A stretch of DNA of 64,000 nt from Paenibacillus pasadenensis DSM 19293 (GCF_000422485.1 NZ_KE383848.1:258581-322580); one strand, 5' to 3'. Counted from the first letter of the stretch, positions 32,672-43,123 are shown. A program made the numbers and translations. The notes: generated by a model from the sequence alone, not told the origin.

Positions 32672-35600
32672 ATGGTCGTGGGAAAACGATTGTGGTTGAA
32701 AGGAATCGTCGCTCTGCTTGTACTGGCGCACACGGCTTTGCCTGCAGCCGGATTGACGGCAGGCACCGCGTACGCGGCCCAAGGGGGGCCGGTCGCAGCA
32801 GGCAAATATCCGGCCGACGACGCTGCGGCGGCGCCGGCGAACGCCAGGCTTTCGCTCTATTTCGACGAGCCGGTCTTGAAAGGCAACGGGGCGGCCGTCA
32901 TCTCGATCCGCAAGGTTGCGGACAACTCCGAATGGGGGCGCTACGCCGTCTCGGACAGCCGGGTGACGGTCGATCCGTCCAACTCGTCCCTCGTGACGAT
33001 CCAGCCGGAGCGTCCGTTCGAGGCGAGGCAGTCCTATTATGTGCTGATCGACAGCGGCAGCTTCGTCAGCCAGTCCGGCAGCGGCGCTTTCGCCGGCATC
33101 TCGAGCGCGACGGAGTGGAATTTCACTGCAGCCGAGCCGGATACCTCCGCGCCTGTTGCGACGGACTATAGCCCGGGCTCCGGCCAAGGGGACGCGTCGG
33201 TCTTTTCGGCGCTGCGCATTACGTTCAACGAAGCGGTGTTCCCGGCTGCGGGCTTCCTGCAACTGACGAACGCCTCGACCGGAGACAGCGTGCCGATCGG
33301 CATCACCTCGACGCTGGTCAGCGGCGGGGGGACGAACGTTCTGTCGATCGCGCCGCCAAACGGCTTGCTGCCGAGCCAGTCATATACGGTGAGCGCTCCG
33401 GCTGGCCTGTTCCAGGACGGCTCGGGCAACCGCTCCGGATCGATCGGCTGGAGCTTCCGGACGGCGGCTTCGCCGATCGGGGTGACGGGGATGAATCCGA
33501 CAAATGGCACCCAAGGCGTGGACGTCCGGACGGAGCTGAAGCTCGTCTTCGACAAGCCGGTCAGCCCGAACAGCAGCTCCGCCGCGCCTAAGCGCATCGA
33601 GCTCAAGAAGGTATCCGACAACAGCACGGTCCAAAGCTGGACGGCGGATCAGCTGAGATACGCCGATGACGGGAGGAGCGCGATCCTCCCGCATAACGGC
33701 CTCGCCGGCAGCACCGCTTATTATGTGCTGGTCGATGCCGCCGCATTCCGCAGCGGCGACCTGCTGTTCGCCGGCATCCGCGACGCGGCGGCGTGGACGT
33801 TCACGACCCGCGCGGTCAGCGACAGCAAGGGGCCGTCGCTGACCGGCCTGTCTCCCGGCAACGGCGAGACGATCGCCGCGGGGGACAGCAAGCTGGCGAT
33901 GAGCTTCGACCGCGCGGTCTACCCGGGCACGGGCAGCTTCGTCCTCCGCAGCGCCCAGGACTCGGCGATCGTCGCGACGATCCCGGTCACGTCCGAGCAG
34001 GTCGCGGGCTTCGGCAGCAGCCGCATCGCGATCGATCCGCGCATCTCCTTCCAGGAAGGAGCGCGCTACTATGTCGAGATCGGCACGCAGGCGATCCGCG
34101 ACGCGGCGGGCACGGCTTATGCCGGCCTGGCAGGGAGCTCGGCATGGAGCTTCACGGCGACCCGCGACTGGACGCCGCCGTCCGTCCTGACGCTGCGTCC
34201 GGCGAGCGGCAGCGACTCGGTCTCGACGATTGCCGCGTTCGAGGCGGTGTTCACGGAACCGGTGCGGTTGAGCGACGGCTACCAGATTCTGATCCATAAA
34301 GCCGGCTCGTCCGATACGTACACGGTCAAAGCTCAAGTGACGGCCGATCGGCCGGATACGGTCGTCATCCGTCCGGACGCGCCGCTGCCCGGCGGCGGGG
34401 AATACTACATGGAGATCGGCGTGAACAGCATCCGCGATGCAGCCGGCAACGGCTTCGGCGGCATCCTCAACGAGTACCAATGGCGATTCAAGACGCTGCG
34501 CGCCACGACAGCGGCGCCCGCGCTCAGCAAGGTCGAGATGCTAAGCCCGTCCAAGATTCGCCTTACCTACGACAATGAGCTCGATTCGTCAGCGGTGCCT
34601 TATCCCGCGAGCTTCTACGTGACGGTCAACGATGCTTCCGCGGCGCGTGAGATCAGCCAGGCGAGCGTTTCGGGCAATACGGTCGTGCTCGAGCTGCGCA
34701 GCGGCATTCTGAACGGGCAGAAGGTGACCGTCGCTTATACCGCTCCGACCGATCCTGGCAGCATGCGGGCAATCCGCGGCCTTGGCGGAGCTCGAGCGGC
34801 CGGATTCTCCGGCCGCCAGGCGACCTACGATGCTTCGGCGGCTCAGCCCAAGCTGACCGGAGGCAGCGTGGCGGGGAGCCAGCTGCGGCTGACGTTCAGC
34901 GACGCGCTCGGCGCCGCGAAGGCGGACTGGGCTTCGCAGTTCGCCCTTTATGTCAACGATCGCTACCATTCGCTCAGCGAGCCGGCCGTTAACGGCAACG
35001 TGCTGACGTTCAAGCTGGCCTCGGCGGCAGGCGGCGAGGGCGGCGCCTACATCAACTATGCGCCTGGCACGAATCCGGTCATGGACCAGTCGGGCAACCT
35101 GCTGGCGGCATTCAGCGGCGCCTATATCCAGAACCTGCTCGATACGAGCCGGCCGGTGCTCACCGGCGTGGCCGCAGCAGGCAGCAAGGTCACCTTGACG
35201 TACAACGAAGGACTGAACGGATCGCTGCTGCCGCTGCGCAGCCAGTTCGCCGTCCTGAGCGGCACGAGCTCGATGAGCATCAGCGGCGTCTCCGTGGAAG
35301 GCAACAAGCTTATCCTGACGCTGGCGAGCTCGCTGACGGCCGGCACGTCGGTCAAGGTGAGCTACGTCCAGGGCGTGCCTCCGCTCGCCGATCTGGCGGG
35401 CAATCCGGCCGAAAGCTTCAGCAACCGCGAGGCGGGCGTCAGCGGCACTTATCCGGTGTTCCTGTCGGGCAGCGCCTCCGGCGCGGCCGTGACGCTGCTG
35501 TACAGCATGCCGCTGGATCCGGCCGCCGTGCCGGGGCCGTCCCAGTTTTCGTTCCGCGCCGGCGGCACGCTCATCCCGGTGTCCAGCGTAAGCGTCTCCG

Positions 35601-37051
35601 GCTCCGTCGTCACGCTGCTGCTGGGCAGCTCGGTCGCGCCGGGACAGACGCTGACGCTGACGTACAGCCCGCCGACCTACAATCCGCTGCGCCTGGCGGG
35701 CGGCGATGCGGCGGCGGCGCTCTCCTCCGTCGCGATCGCCAACCTCGGCGCAAGCGACGGCTCCGGCAGCGGCGCCGGAGGCGGCACGGGCAGCAAGGCT
35801 CTGGGCCAGCTGACGGAGCTGGACGTTTCGACCAGCCCGGACGTCTCCCCGGCCGGCCGCGTCGCGACCCGCTATACGGTGCTCAACGAGCGGCTGGCGG
35901 CCGCTTACCAGGCCGCGCGCGCCGCCGGCCAGTCCAAGGTGAGCTTCCAGGTGCCGGATACGAACAAGGCAGGGCTGGTCGCTCTCCCGCTGGCCACTCT
36001 GCAGCAGATGATGAGCGCCAGCAACGCTTCCTTCGAGATCCAATTCGATACGCTGACCGTGGAGCTTCCTTTGCAGGCGATCGATTATGAAAAAACCGCC
36101 AAGCTGCTCAATGCGGGCGGCACGACCGGCTATCTGCTGCTCTCGCTCGATACGAGCGCAAGCTCGCTGGCCGGCACGCTGCAGTTCGCGATGAGCCGCG
36201 CCAGCGCCAGCCTGCTGGCCGGGCCGATCAGCATCGACCTGTCGCTCGTCAGCGGCAGCAGCACGACCAAGGTCGCCTACAGCGGCCTCAAGCGGATGAT
36301 GACGACGACGCTCCGCTCCGCGTCCGTCATTCCGGCGGCGCAGGCCGCAGGCGTCTTCTACGATCCGGAGACGAGCCTGATGAGCTATGTCCCGACCAAG
36401 ACGCAGAGCGCGGGCAGCGGCTCGGCTGTCGTGCTGAAGCACCGGGACGGCGGCGTCTTCGTAATCGCCAGGGGCAGCGCGGTGCTGAGCGACATTGCCG
36501 GCCACTGGGCCAACAACGACATCTCGACGCTGGCCGCCAAGGCGATCGTGCGTCCGCGCACGAACAGCTCGTTCGAGCCGAAAAAGACGATCACCCGCGC
36601 GGAGTTCGCCGAATTCGTCTCGCGCGCGCTCGGCCTGAAGGGCAATACGGCCGCCGCCTCCTCGGCCTCCCGCGATACGAGCGGGCTCGGCGCGGCTGCC
36701 GCCTATATCGGCGCCGCCTCCGCCGCCGGCATCGTCGAGGGCGCAAGCGGCCAGTTCCGGCCGAATGATCCGGTTTCCCGCCAGGAGATGGCCGCGATGA
36801 TCATCCGCGCCGTCGAAGCGGCGGAGATGAAGATCATCCCGCCTCAGCAGGAGCAGAACTACCTCGAGAAGTTCAAGGATCGCGGCAAGATCGGCAGCTG
36901 GGCCAAGAGCTACGCGGCCAAGGCGGTCTACATCGGCGTGCTGAACGGCCAGACGGCGGATCAATTCGTTCCGGCCGGCAAGGCGACGAGAGCGGAGGCT
37001 GTCGTCATGATCAAGCGCATGCTGCAGTACCTGAACATGATCGACGTCTAG
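32672..37051 (+). CDS. Large SLH protein with Big_5-like and SwmB-like repeats
   Basis: The 1459-residue exported protein has a signal peptide (WLKGIVALLVLAHTALPAA, cleavage near AYA-AQ). The N-terminal half has about five Big_5-like repeats, each with an L-(L/I)-F-D/N-x-PV strand and a YYV(L/E)I-x-S/A segment ending W-FT. The middle has four SwmB-type repeats (V-x-LTYN/D-x-L and VTV-Y-P). After a Gly/Ser linker comes a mixed domain, then three C-terminal SLH repeats with ITRAEF, VSRQEM and ATRAEA, two of them canonical. It should be anchored by the pyruvylated wall polymer. ATG 32672 follows GGGGAG. Confidence 0.92.
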   Translation: MVVGKRLWLKGIVALLVLAHTALPAAGLTAGTAYAAQGGPVAAGKYPADDAAAAPANARLSLYFDEPVLKGNGAAVISIRKVADNSEWGRYAVSDSRVTVDPSNSSLVTIQPERPFEARQSYYVLIDSGSFVSQSGSGAFAGISSATEWNFTAAEPDTSAPVATDYSPGSGQGDASVFSALRITFNEAVFPAAGFLQLTNASTGDSVPIGITSTLVSGGGTNVLSIAPPNGLLPSQSYTVSAPAGLFQDGSGNRSGSIGWSFRTAASPIGVTGMNPTNGTQGVDVRTELKLVFDKPVSPNSSSAAPKRIELKKVSDNSTVQSWTADQLRYADDGRSAILPHNGLAGSTAYYVLVDAAAFRSGDLLFAGIRDAAAWTFTTRAVSDSKGPSLTGLSPGNGETIAAGDSKLAMSFDRAVYPGTGSFVLRSAQDSAIVATIPVTSEQVAGFGSSRIAIDPRISFQEGARYYVEIGTQAIRDAAGTAYAGLAGSSAWSFTATRDWTPPSVLTLRPASGSDSVSTIAAFEAVFTEPVRLSDGYQILIHKAGSSDTYTVKAQVTADRPDTVVIRPDAPLPGGGEYYMEIGVNSIRDAAGNGFGGILNEYQWRFKTLRATTAAPALSKVEMLSPSKIRLTYDNELDSSAVPYPASFYVTVNDASAAREISQASVSGNTVVLELRSGILNGQKVTVAYTAPTDPGSMRAIRGLGGARAAGFSGRQATYDASAAQPKLTGGSVAGSQLRLTFSDALGAAKADWASQFALYVNDRYHSLSEPAVNGNVLTFKLASAAGGEGGAYINYAPGTNPVMDQSGNLLAAFSGAYIQNLLDTSRPVLTGVAAAGSKVTLTYNEGLNGSLLPLRSQFAVLSGTSSMSISGVSVEGNKLILTLASSLTAGTSVKVSYVQGVPPLADLAGNPAESFSNREAGVSGTYPVFLSGSASGAAVTLLYSMPLDPAAVPGPSQFSFRAGGTLIPVSSVSVSGSVVTLLLGSSVAPGQTLTLTYSPPTYNPLRLAGGDAAAALSSVAIANLGASDGSGSGAGGGTGSKALGQLTELDVSTSPDVSPAGRVATRYTVLNERLAAAYQAARAAGQSKVSFQVPDTNKAGLVALPLATLQQMMSASNASFEIQFDTLTVELPLQAIDYEKTAKLLNAGGTTGYLLLSLDTSASSLAGTLQFAMSRASASLLAGPISIDLSLVSGSSTTKVAYSGLKRMMTTTLRSASVIPAAQAAGVFYDPETSLMSYVPTKTQSAGSGSAVVLKHRDGGVFVIARGSAVLSDIAGHWANNDISTLAAKAIVRPRTNSSFEPKKTITRAEFAEFVSRALGLKGNTAAASSASRDTSGLGAAAAYIGAASAAGIVEGASGQFRPNDPVSRQEMAAMIIRAVEAAEMKIIPPQQEQNYLEKFKDRGKIGSWAKSYAAKAVYIGVLNGQTADQFVPAGKATRAEAVVMIKRMLQYLNMIDV

Positions 37052-37078
37052 GCGATCTCTACTGTGACTTGTTTTTCC

Positions 37079-37104
37079 GCCGGCCTGGCAGCAGGCCGGC
37101 TTTT
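37079..37104 (+). terminator. Terminator after the SLH/Big_5 gene
   Basis: GCCGGCCTG (37079-37087) pairs with CAGGCCGGC (37092-37100), followed by TTTT. Confidence 0.85.
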
Positions 37105-37251
37105 GCTATTTTCATAGAAAAAGACATTCAACCTCGCAAAGGTGAAAAGACTATTCTATCGCCTCGTAACTTTTCTCTATTCTGGAAGTCTATTCATTCG
37201 TGTGCTAGACCAATCGAATGAAGGCAAACAGATAGGAGAGCTGCATTTCAT

Positions 37252-40017
37252 ATGAAACAGGCAAGCCGCATCAACCGCCGCAACGACGTCCGAGCCGCCG
37301 CCCCGTCTCCGGAGCGGAAGTCGCCGCGAGGCGTCTTCGTCCGCCGCGTGCTCGTAAGCACGCTTGGAGCCGCGCTCGTCATCCAGCCTCTGGCCGCGCT
37401 CGCGCCGCAGCTGCCCGGAGCGATGAGCATCCTGTCTCCCGTCGGCCGGGCCGAAGCCGCCAGCTCCAAGCTGACGGTCGTCAGCCAGGAAATGATCACC
37501 TCCGGCGCCCAGCGCATCGACTACCTCTGGAAAGGAATGCGCAGCGGCGCATCCGTCCAGTCCAATATCCATGTCATCAAGATCGACCTGAACGATCCGC
37601 ATGTGAGCCTGAACGCCATCAACGGAAAGCAGGGCGTCGTCACCGGCCGCAGCAGCGTGCTGAACATGGCCAAGAACGCCGGCGCGGTCGCCGGCATCAA
37701 TGCCGACTATTTCCAGACGGCCTCCTCCGACGGAGCGCCGATGGGCGCGCAGATCAGCGGCGGATCGCTGCTCGTCAGTCCGATGCAGCTGACCGGCATG
37801 TACATGTTCGGCGTCACCAAGGACCGCAAGGCGGTCATCGACCGCTACGCCTTCCAAGGCAGCGTGACGGCCGGGGACGGCTCGACGTTCGCGCTCAGCG
37901 GCATGAACCAGTCCTCCTACACCACGGAGTTTCCGACCAAAGGCTACTCGCATGCGAACGCCCTCTATCTGTACACGAGCGCCTGGACAGAGGCGAGCCG
38001 TCCTGCGGGGGCGAGCTACGCCACCCCTACGGAGGTGCTCGTGCAAGGCGGCGTCGTGCAGCAGATCTCGGAGGGCTCCGCGCTCCAGACGACGCCTCCG
38101 GCGGACGGCTTCATCCTGCGCGCGCACGGTACGGCGGCCGCTTACGTGCGGGAGCATCTGCAGATCGGCCAGCCGGTCAGCGCCGACTATCGGCTGCAGT
38201 CGCTGACGACGCAGCAGACGGTCGATCCGGCCAGCTTCGAGACGATGGTCGGCGGCCATACGATTCTCGTCGAGAACGGCAAGGCGGCGGCGTTCTCCCG
38301 CAGCGTCTCCTCGATCAGCGGCTCATCCGCGCGCTCGCGTACGGCAGGCGGCTATTCGGCGGACGGACGCACCGTGTATCTCGTCACGGCCGAGGACAAC
38401 GGCAGCAGCTCCGGACTGACGCTCGCGGAGCTGCAGTCGGTGCTCGTCGAGCTCGGCGTCAGCAAGGCGGTCAACTTCGACGGCGGCGGCTCGACGACGA
38501 TGGTCGCTCGTCCGCTCGGCGAATTCGGCCTGCAGCTCGGCCATCCGACGGAATACGGGACGACGATGCGCCAGGTGTCCAACGGGCTCGGCGTGTTCAC
38601 GTCCGCGCCGCAGGGCGCGATCAAGGGCATCAAGGCGAGCGGCTCGGGCGTGCTGTTCCTCGGGCAGTCGGCCGCGTACGAGCTCAAGGCGTACGATCAA
38701 TACTACAATCCGCTCGATCCGGCAGGCCTCGGCGCGAGCTGGAGCGCCCAAGGCATCGCGGGCAGCTGGAGCGGCAATACGTTCACCGCGTCCAAGACGG
38801 GAACCGGCTCGATCACTGTCAAATCCGGCTCGGCGACGGACAAGCTGCCGGTCGTCGTCGTGGGCTCGGACGCGATCCAGTCGCTGAAGATCGGCACCGC
38901 CCAAGGCGCGCTCGAGGCGGGCACGCAGCTGGACGTGCCGGTGACGGCGACGCTCAAGGACGGCGGCACCTACACCTTGCCTTCCGAGGCGGTCAAGTGG
39001 GAGTTCCGCGGCTTCACGGCGGCCCGCAGCGGCGACAAGCTGACGGTGCAGAGCGTGTCTGAGGGCGCGCAGGTCGGATATGCCATCGCCCGCTATGACG
39101 GCTTCTCCGCGCTCCTGACGCTCGCCAAGGGAAGCGGCAGCCGGCAGCTGGCCGACTTCGACAAGCTCCAGCCGGCCTTCTCCTTCACCTCGACCGCCGG
39201 GGTGACAGGCTCCGCCCAGCTGACGAGCGGACTGGCCGCGGAAAACGGCACCGGCGCGCTGAGCCTCGGCTACGATTTCACGAGCGGCTCGACCGATACG
39301 CGCGCGGCTTATGCCTCGTTCGGAGCCGGCGTCCCGATCGACGGGCAGCCGACCTCGCTTTCCGTCGACGTGTTCGGCGACGCCAGCCTGAACTGGGCGC
39401 GCGCCGAGCTGACGGACGCCGCCGGCGCGAAGCATCTGCTCACGCTGTCCAAGGCGGTCGACTGGACCGGCTGGCGCACGATCAAGGTGCCGCTGTCGGA
39501 GTCGGGCACAGCGGTGAAATATCCGGTCAAGCTGACCCGCCTTTACGTCGCGAGCCTCAAGGACGGCGCGGACGAGCGCGCGGCGGCGGGCACGATCGCT
39601 TTCGACAACGTCTCCGTCGACGCTCCGGCGTCGGTGCCGGAGCCGGCCAAAGCGAAGATCGAGATGAGGGCCGGTAGCAAGACCGCGATGATCGACGGCA
39701 AGACGACCGCTCTCGACTCCGCTCCTTACATCCAGAACGGCGTGACGTACTTGCCGCTGCGCTTTGTCGCGAGCTCGCTCGGCAGCACGGTCGATTACGA
39801 GGCGGCGTCGAAGCGCGTCTCCGTGCTGAGAGGGGCCAAGCTGCTGGAGCTCGTCATCGGCAGCAAGGATTTGGTCGTAAACGGCGTCCGCGCGGCGGCT
39901 CCGGCCGCTCCGATCGAACGCGGAGGAAGGACTTTGGTCCCGATCCGCGTCGTCTCTGAGCAGATGGGACTATCCGTAAAATGGGACGGCGCGACTAAGC
40001 GGATTACCGTCGAATGA
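37252..40017 (+). CDS. Exported phosphodiester glycosidase-like (NAGPA) protein with copper amine oxidase-type C-terminal domain
   Basis: The 921-residue protein has an Arg-rich N-terminus and signal segment (VLVSTLGAALVIQPLAA). A NAGPA-type phosphodiester glycosidase domain follows (about residues 70-450) with GINADYF and the FDGGGSTTMV motif. Two Ig-like domains come next, then a C-terminal copper amine oxidase N-like stalk domain (YIQNGVTYLPLRFVASSLG and RTLVPIRVVSEQMG, last ~120 residues). NAGPA enzymes cleave GlcNAc-alpha-phosphodiesters; a role in wall polymer or exopolysaccharide modification is inferred. The start follows ATAGGAGAG at some distance. No SLH domain is present, so the C-terminal domain may be the wall-binding part. 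Confidence 0.9.
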   Translation: MKQASRINRRNDVRAAAPSPERKSPRGVFVRRVLVSTLGAALVIQPLAALAPQLPGAMSILSPVGRAEAASSKLTVVSQEMITSGAQRIDYLWKGMRSGASVQSNIHVIKIDLNDPHVSLNAINGKQGVVTGRSSVLNMAKNAGAVAGINADYFQTASSDGAPMGAQISGGSLLVSPMQLTGMYMFGVTKDRKAVIDRYAFQGSVTAGDGSTFALSGMNQSSYTTEFPTKGYSHANALYLYTSAWTEASRPAGASYATPTEVLVQGGVVQQISEGSALQTTPPADGFILRAHGTAAAYVREHLQIGQPVSADYRLQSLTTQQTVDPASFETMVGGHTILVENGKAAAFSRSVSSISGSSARSRTAGGYSADGRTVYLVTAEDNGSSSGLTLAELQSVLVELGVSKAVNFDGGGSTTMVARPLGEFGLQLGHPTEYGTTMRQVSNGLGVFTSAPQGAIKGIKASGSGVLFLGQSAAYELKAYDQYYNPLDPAGLGASWSAQGIAGSWSGNTFTASKTGTGSITVKSGSATDKLPVVVVGSDAIQSLKIGTAQGALEAGTQLDVPVTATLKDGGTYTLPSEAVKWEFRGFTAARSGDKLTVQSVSEGAQVGYAIARYDGFSALLTLAKGSGSRQLADFDKLQPAFSFTSTAGVTGSAQLTSGLAAENGTGALSLGYDFTSGSTDTRAAYASFGAGVPIDGQPTSLSVDVFGDASLNWARAELTDAAGAKHLLTLSKAVDWTGWRTIKVPLSESGTAVKYPVKLTRLYVASLKDGADERAAAGTIAFDNVSVDAPASVPEPAKAKIEMRAGSKTAMIDGKTTALDSAPYIQNGVTYLPLRFVASSLGSTVDYEAASKRVSVLRGAKLLELVIGSKDLVVNGVRAAAPAAPIERGGRTLVPIRVVSEQMGLSVKWDGATKRITVE

Positions 40018-40040
40018 TAGACTTCCTCGCGGGGAGCCTA

Positions 40041-40101
40041 TGGTATGATAGAGAGTGACCTGTTGACGCGAGGCGCTGCCGTCCTAAGGGACAGCAGCGC
40101 C
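40041..40101 (+). promoter_or_regulatory. Possible degS promoter and leader hairpin
   Basis: An extended -10 (TGG-TATGAT, 40041-40049) lacks a good -35. A GC-rich hairpin follows (40072-40084 with 40089-40101) without a real T-run. Confidence 0.4.
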
Positions 40102-40148
40102 GTTTCGTCGCTTATGCAGGATTATCCAGCTACAGAAAGGCAGCTGTG

Positions 40149-41315
40149 ATGCAGGTGGACAATCGCATTGTGGATATCGACCGGGTCATCAAAAACGCGA
40201 TCCAGGTCATGGAGGACAGCAAATACCAGATCTATGAAATCTGCGAATCCGCGCGCAAGGAGATGCTTACGCTCGAGCAGGAGCTGAACCAGGTGCTCCA
40301 GGATACCGTCCAGACGATCGACAAGGTCGACAAGCTGGAGATGGAGTATCGGCTTGCCCGCATCCGGCTGACCGAGGTGAGCCGCGACTTCGTGCGCTAT
40401 AAAGAGGAAGACATCAAGAACGCCTATGAAAGGGCGACCCAGCTGCAGCTCGACCTGATGGTGTACCGCGAGAAGGAGACCTATCTCAAGGCGCGCCGCG
40501 ACGACCTGCAGAAGCGGGTGAAAAACGTCGAGAGCTCGGTCGAGCGGGCCGAGACGATCCACTCTCAGATCAACGTCGTGCTGGAGTATTTGGCCGGCGA
40601 TCTGACGCAGGTGACCCGCATTTTGGAGTCCGCCAAAAACCGCCAGCTGATCGGCCTCAAGATCATTCTGGCGCAGGAGGAGGAGCGCAAGCGCATTGCC
40701 CGGGAGATTCACGACGGCCCGGCGCAGTCGCTGGCCAACCTCGTGCTGCGGACAGAAATTGCAGAAAGAATGCTGGTAAAGCAGGAATTTCAGATGGTGC
40801 AGCACGAATTAGTAGACTTAAAGGCGCAGGTCCGGTCAGGACTAGAAGAAATTCGCAAGATTATATTCAATTTGCGACCGATGGCGCTAGATGATTTAGG
40901 ACTTGTTCCCACTTTGCGTAAGTATGTGCAGGATTTTGAGGAAAAAACACGAATTCATACGGTGTTCGAGACGATCGGGCGGGAAATCCGCCTCCCTTCG
41001 GCCATGGAGGCGGGCATCTACCGTCTGGTTCAAGAGGCGTTCACGAATGCGATGAAGCATGCCAGCGCCAGCTACGTTTCGTTGGAGCTGACCTACCAGT
41101 CGCAGATGGTGAAGATCGCCGTCCAGGATAACGGGATCGGCTTCGACGCCGAGCTCATCGAGTCGAGAGCCAAGATCAACTCTCATTTTGGCCTGATGGG
41201 GATGCGCGAGCGCGTCGAGCTGCTGGAAGGCCGGCTGGAGCTCGAATCGTCCAGCGGCCAGGGCACCAAGATCACGATCCATATCCCGACAGGCGTGGAT
41301 CAGCGAAAGGAGTAG
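40149..41315 (+). CDS. degS: Sensor histidine kinase DegS
   Basis: DegS is the cytoplasmic kinase that phosphorylates DegU to control exoenzymes, competence and motility. The 388-residue product has an N-terminal coiled-coil sensor part (about 1-175), the HisKA_3 motif EEERKRIAREIHDGPAQS (phospho-His about 188), the conserved RPMALDDLGLVPTLRKY block, and an HATPase domain with DNGIGF and GLMGMRERV. ATG 40149 is favoured over the adjacent GTG 40146 because AAAGG ends eight bases before it. degU follows by two bases. About 215 bases (40751-40965) use AT-rich codons unlike the rest of the gene. Confidence 0.97.
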   Translation: MQVDNRIVDIDRVIKNAIQVMEDSKYQIYEICESARKEMLTLEQELNQVLQDTVQTIDKVDKLEMEYRLARIRLTEVSRDFVRYKEEDIKNAYERATQLQLDLMVYREKETYLKARRDDLQKRVKNVESSVERAETIHSQINVVLEYLAGDLTQVTRILESAKNRQLIGLKIILAQEEERKRIAREIHDGPAQSLANLVLRTEIAERMLVKQEFQMVQHELVDLKAQVRSGLEEIRKIIFNLRPMALDDLGLVPTLRKYVQDFEEKTRIHTVFETIGREIRLPSAMEAGIYRLVQEAFTNAMKHASASYVSLELTYQSQMVKIAVQDNGIGFDAELIESRAKINSHFGLMGMRERVELLEGRLELESSSGQGTKITIHIPTGVDQRKE

Positions 41316-41317
41316 CA

Positions 41318-42052
41318 ATGCATATGGACCTGAACGCAGCAGGAGGCAAGCGCAAGATCAAGCTGCTGATTGCCGACGATCATCAGCTTTTCCGGGAAGG
41401 CCTCAAGCGAATTCTCAACATGGAAGACGACCTGGAAGTGATCGGGGAATGCAGCGACGGAATTCAGGTTCTGGAGTTCTGCAATCAGCAACAGCCGGAA
41501 GTCGTGCTCATGGACATCAATATGCCGATCGAGAACGGCGTCGTCGCGACCGAGCGGCTGCGGGACCTGTTCCCGCACATCAAGGTCATCATCCTCTCGC
41601 TCCATGACGACGAGAGCTACGTCTTCGAGACGCTTCGCAAGGGAGCGACCGGCTATCTGCTCAAGGACATGGAGGCGGAGTCGCTCATCAACGCGATCCG
41701 CTCCGTCGTGCAGGGCCATGCCTATATCCATCCGAAGGTGACCGGCAAGCTGATCAACCAGCTGCGCCGAATGACCTACCTCGACGAGATGGGCGCCGGC
41801 ACCGGGGCGGCGGCCGGACGCGAGACCGGCGTGAAGTTCGTCGCCGGCGAGAACAACCCGCTCACCCGCCGCGAGGCCGAGGTGCTTCGCCTGATGGCGG
41901 AGGGCAAGAGCAACAAGATGATCGGGGAGTTCCTGTTCATCAGCGAGAAGACCGTCAAGAACCACGTCTCCAGCATCCTGCAAAAGATGGAAGTCGACGA
42001 CCGCACGCAAGCCGTCATCAACTCCATCAAGTACGGCTGGGTCACGCTCTAG
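41318..42052 (+). CDS. degU: Response regulator DegU
   Basis: This is the NarL/LuxR-type response regulator partner of DegS. The receiver domain has the acidic pair ADDH and the phospho-acceptor in [10 protein letters not shown] (Asp about 66). The C-terminal helix-turn-helix is [20 protein letters not shown], then [14 protein letters not shown]. The 244-residue length is slightly longer than usual because of a Gly/Ala-rich linker around residues 155-175. ATG 41318 follows AAAGGAG. It forms an operon with degS and precedes comF genes as in Bacillus. Confidence 0.98.
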   Translation: MHMDLNAAGGKRKIKLLIADDHQLFREGLKRILNMEDDLEVIGECSDGIQVLEFCNQQQPEVVLMDINMPIENGVVATERLRDLFPHIKVIILSLHDDESYVFETLRKGATGYLLKDMEAESLINAIRSVVQGHAYIHPKVTGKLINQLRRMTYLDEMGAGTGAAAGRETGVKFVAGENNPLTRREAEVLRLMAEGKSNKMIGEFLFISEKTVKNHVSSILQKMEVDDRTQAVINSIKYGWVTL

Positions 42053-42439
42053 CGCGAGACGAGCGAGAGGCGGCTCGTCCGAGGCGGGCGAGCGCAGGCC
42101 GGAGCCCGGCCCGGACGGATCCAAGCGGCTTCGGGCGCAAGCGCGAAAGCTACATAGCAAGGACGCTTCGGCGCGAAGCAGCTGAAGCGCAAGCGGTGAA
42201 AAAAGAAGAAGGGCTGCGGCCCTTCGCGTACGAGCCCCGGGAGCGATTCCGGAGGCTCGTTTTTTTTGGCATGCGCTCGGAACGAAAGGACGGAGCTGCG
42301 CTCATGACGCCATGAAGCCTCCTCGCCGTAACGCCTAGGCTGCCTTCGGCATACGGTACCGTATCAGGCTCCGGAGCGCCGGCGCGAAAGGGCGGATCGG
42401 CCCGGCGCTCTCGCTTCGGCTGGCAGAGGAGGAGACGGG
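42053..42439. other. 387-base intergenic region between degU and the next gene
   Basis: It contains the degU terminator at 42229-42268. The rest is GC-rich sequence in which I see no gene and no clear promoter. Confidence 0.6.
42229..42268 (+). terminator. Terminator after degU
   Basis: ACGAGCC and GGCTCGT enclose a GC-rich inner stem and are followed by eight or more T residues. Confidence 0.85.
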
Positions 42440-42991
42440 ATGTACGAAATCTTGATCGGCGTCATCGCCTGTTACGGAGCGGCCGTGGCAACGGTCCACC
42501 TTTTCTGGAGAAGAGCATCCAGGCGGCCGCAGTCGGAGAGCCATTTCATCTTGTTGACCCGGGACGACGAGACGGTCATCGAGCACTGCCTGCGCTCGCT
42601 GCAGTCGCATGCGCGGAAATCCGGCATTCCGGTGAAGATCACCGTCTGGGACCAGGGCTCCCAGGACGGAACGGCCGAGATCGTGCGCCGCTGGAACGGC
42701 TCGATCCAGTGGGTCGGGCCGGAGCGCGCGGCGGACGGCGAGAGCGCGGTCCGGGAAGCGGAAGCATGGCGGGCCGGCTCTCCGGATGCGGAGCGGCCGG
42801 GGGAAGCCGGGCTGTCCGCCGCGGAAAGCATGGACCCGCCGCCGGCAGGGCGAAAGGCCGATTCGGAGTCCCGCAAAGGCCGCGAGCAGATCCTTTGGTC
42901 GCTGCGCGCCTCGGGCATCGTCAGCGAACTTGATCAGCCGATTCTCATCGACATGAAAAGCGACGAGGACTGGAGCAAGCTTCCTTTTTGA
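42440..42991 (+). CDS. Membrane-anchored protein with a partial glycosyltransferase-like fold
   Basis: The 183-residue product has an N-terminal membrane segment (ILIGVIACYGAAVATVHLFW). A domain of about 65 residues resembling the start of GT-A glycosyltransferases follows (FILLTRDDETVIEHCLRSL, then VWDQGSQDGTAEIV). The remaining ~100 residues are polar, Ala/Glu/Arg-rich and probably disordered. The rest of a GT-A fold is missing, so catalysis is unlikely. ATG 42440 has GGAGGAGAC upstream. Its place between degU and comFA is its only functional hint. Confidence 0.7.
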   Translation: MYEILIGVIACYGAAVATVHLFWRRASRRPQSESHFILLTRDDETVIEHCLRSLQSHARKSGIPVKITVWDQGSQDGTAEIVRRWNGSIQWVGPERAADGESAVREAEAWRAGSPDAERPGEAGLSAAESMDPPPAGRKADSESRKGREQILWSLRASGIVSELDQPILIDMKSDEDWSKLPF

Positions 42992-43123
42992 AGTCGGCGG
43001 CAGCGGACCGTAGAGCGTCGGGTCTTGCGGGAGCGCGTTTCTCGGCGACAGGAGGGACGGCGGGAATTCGAGCGTGCAGACGCGACGGGAAGAAGGCGCA
43101 GATGCGGAGCGACGAAGCTTTGC

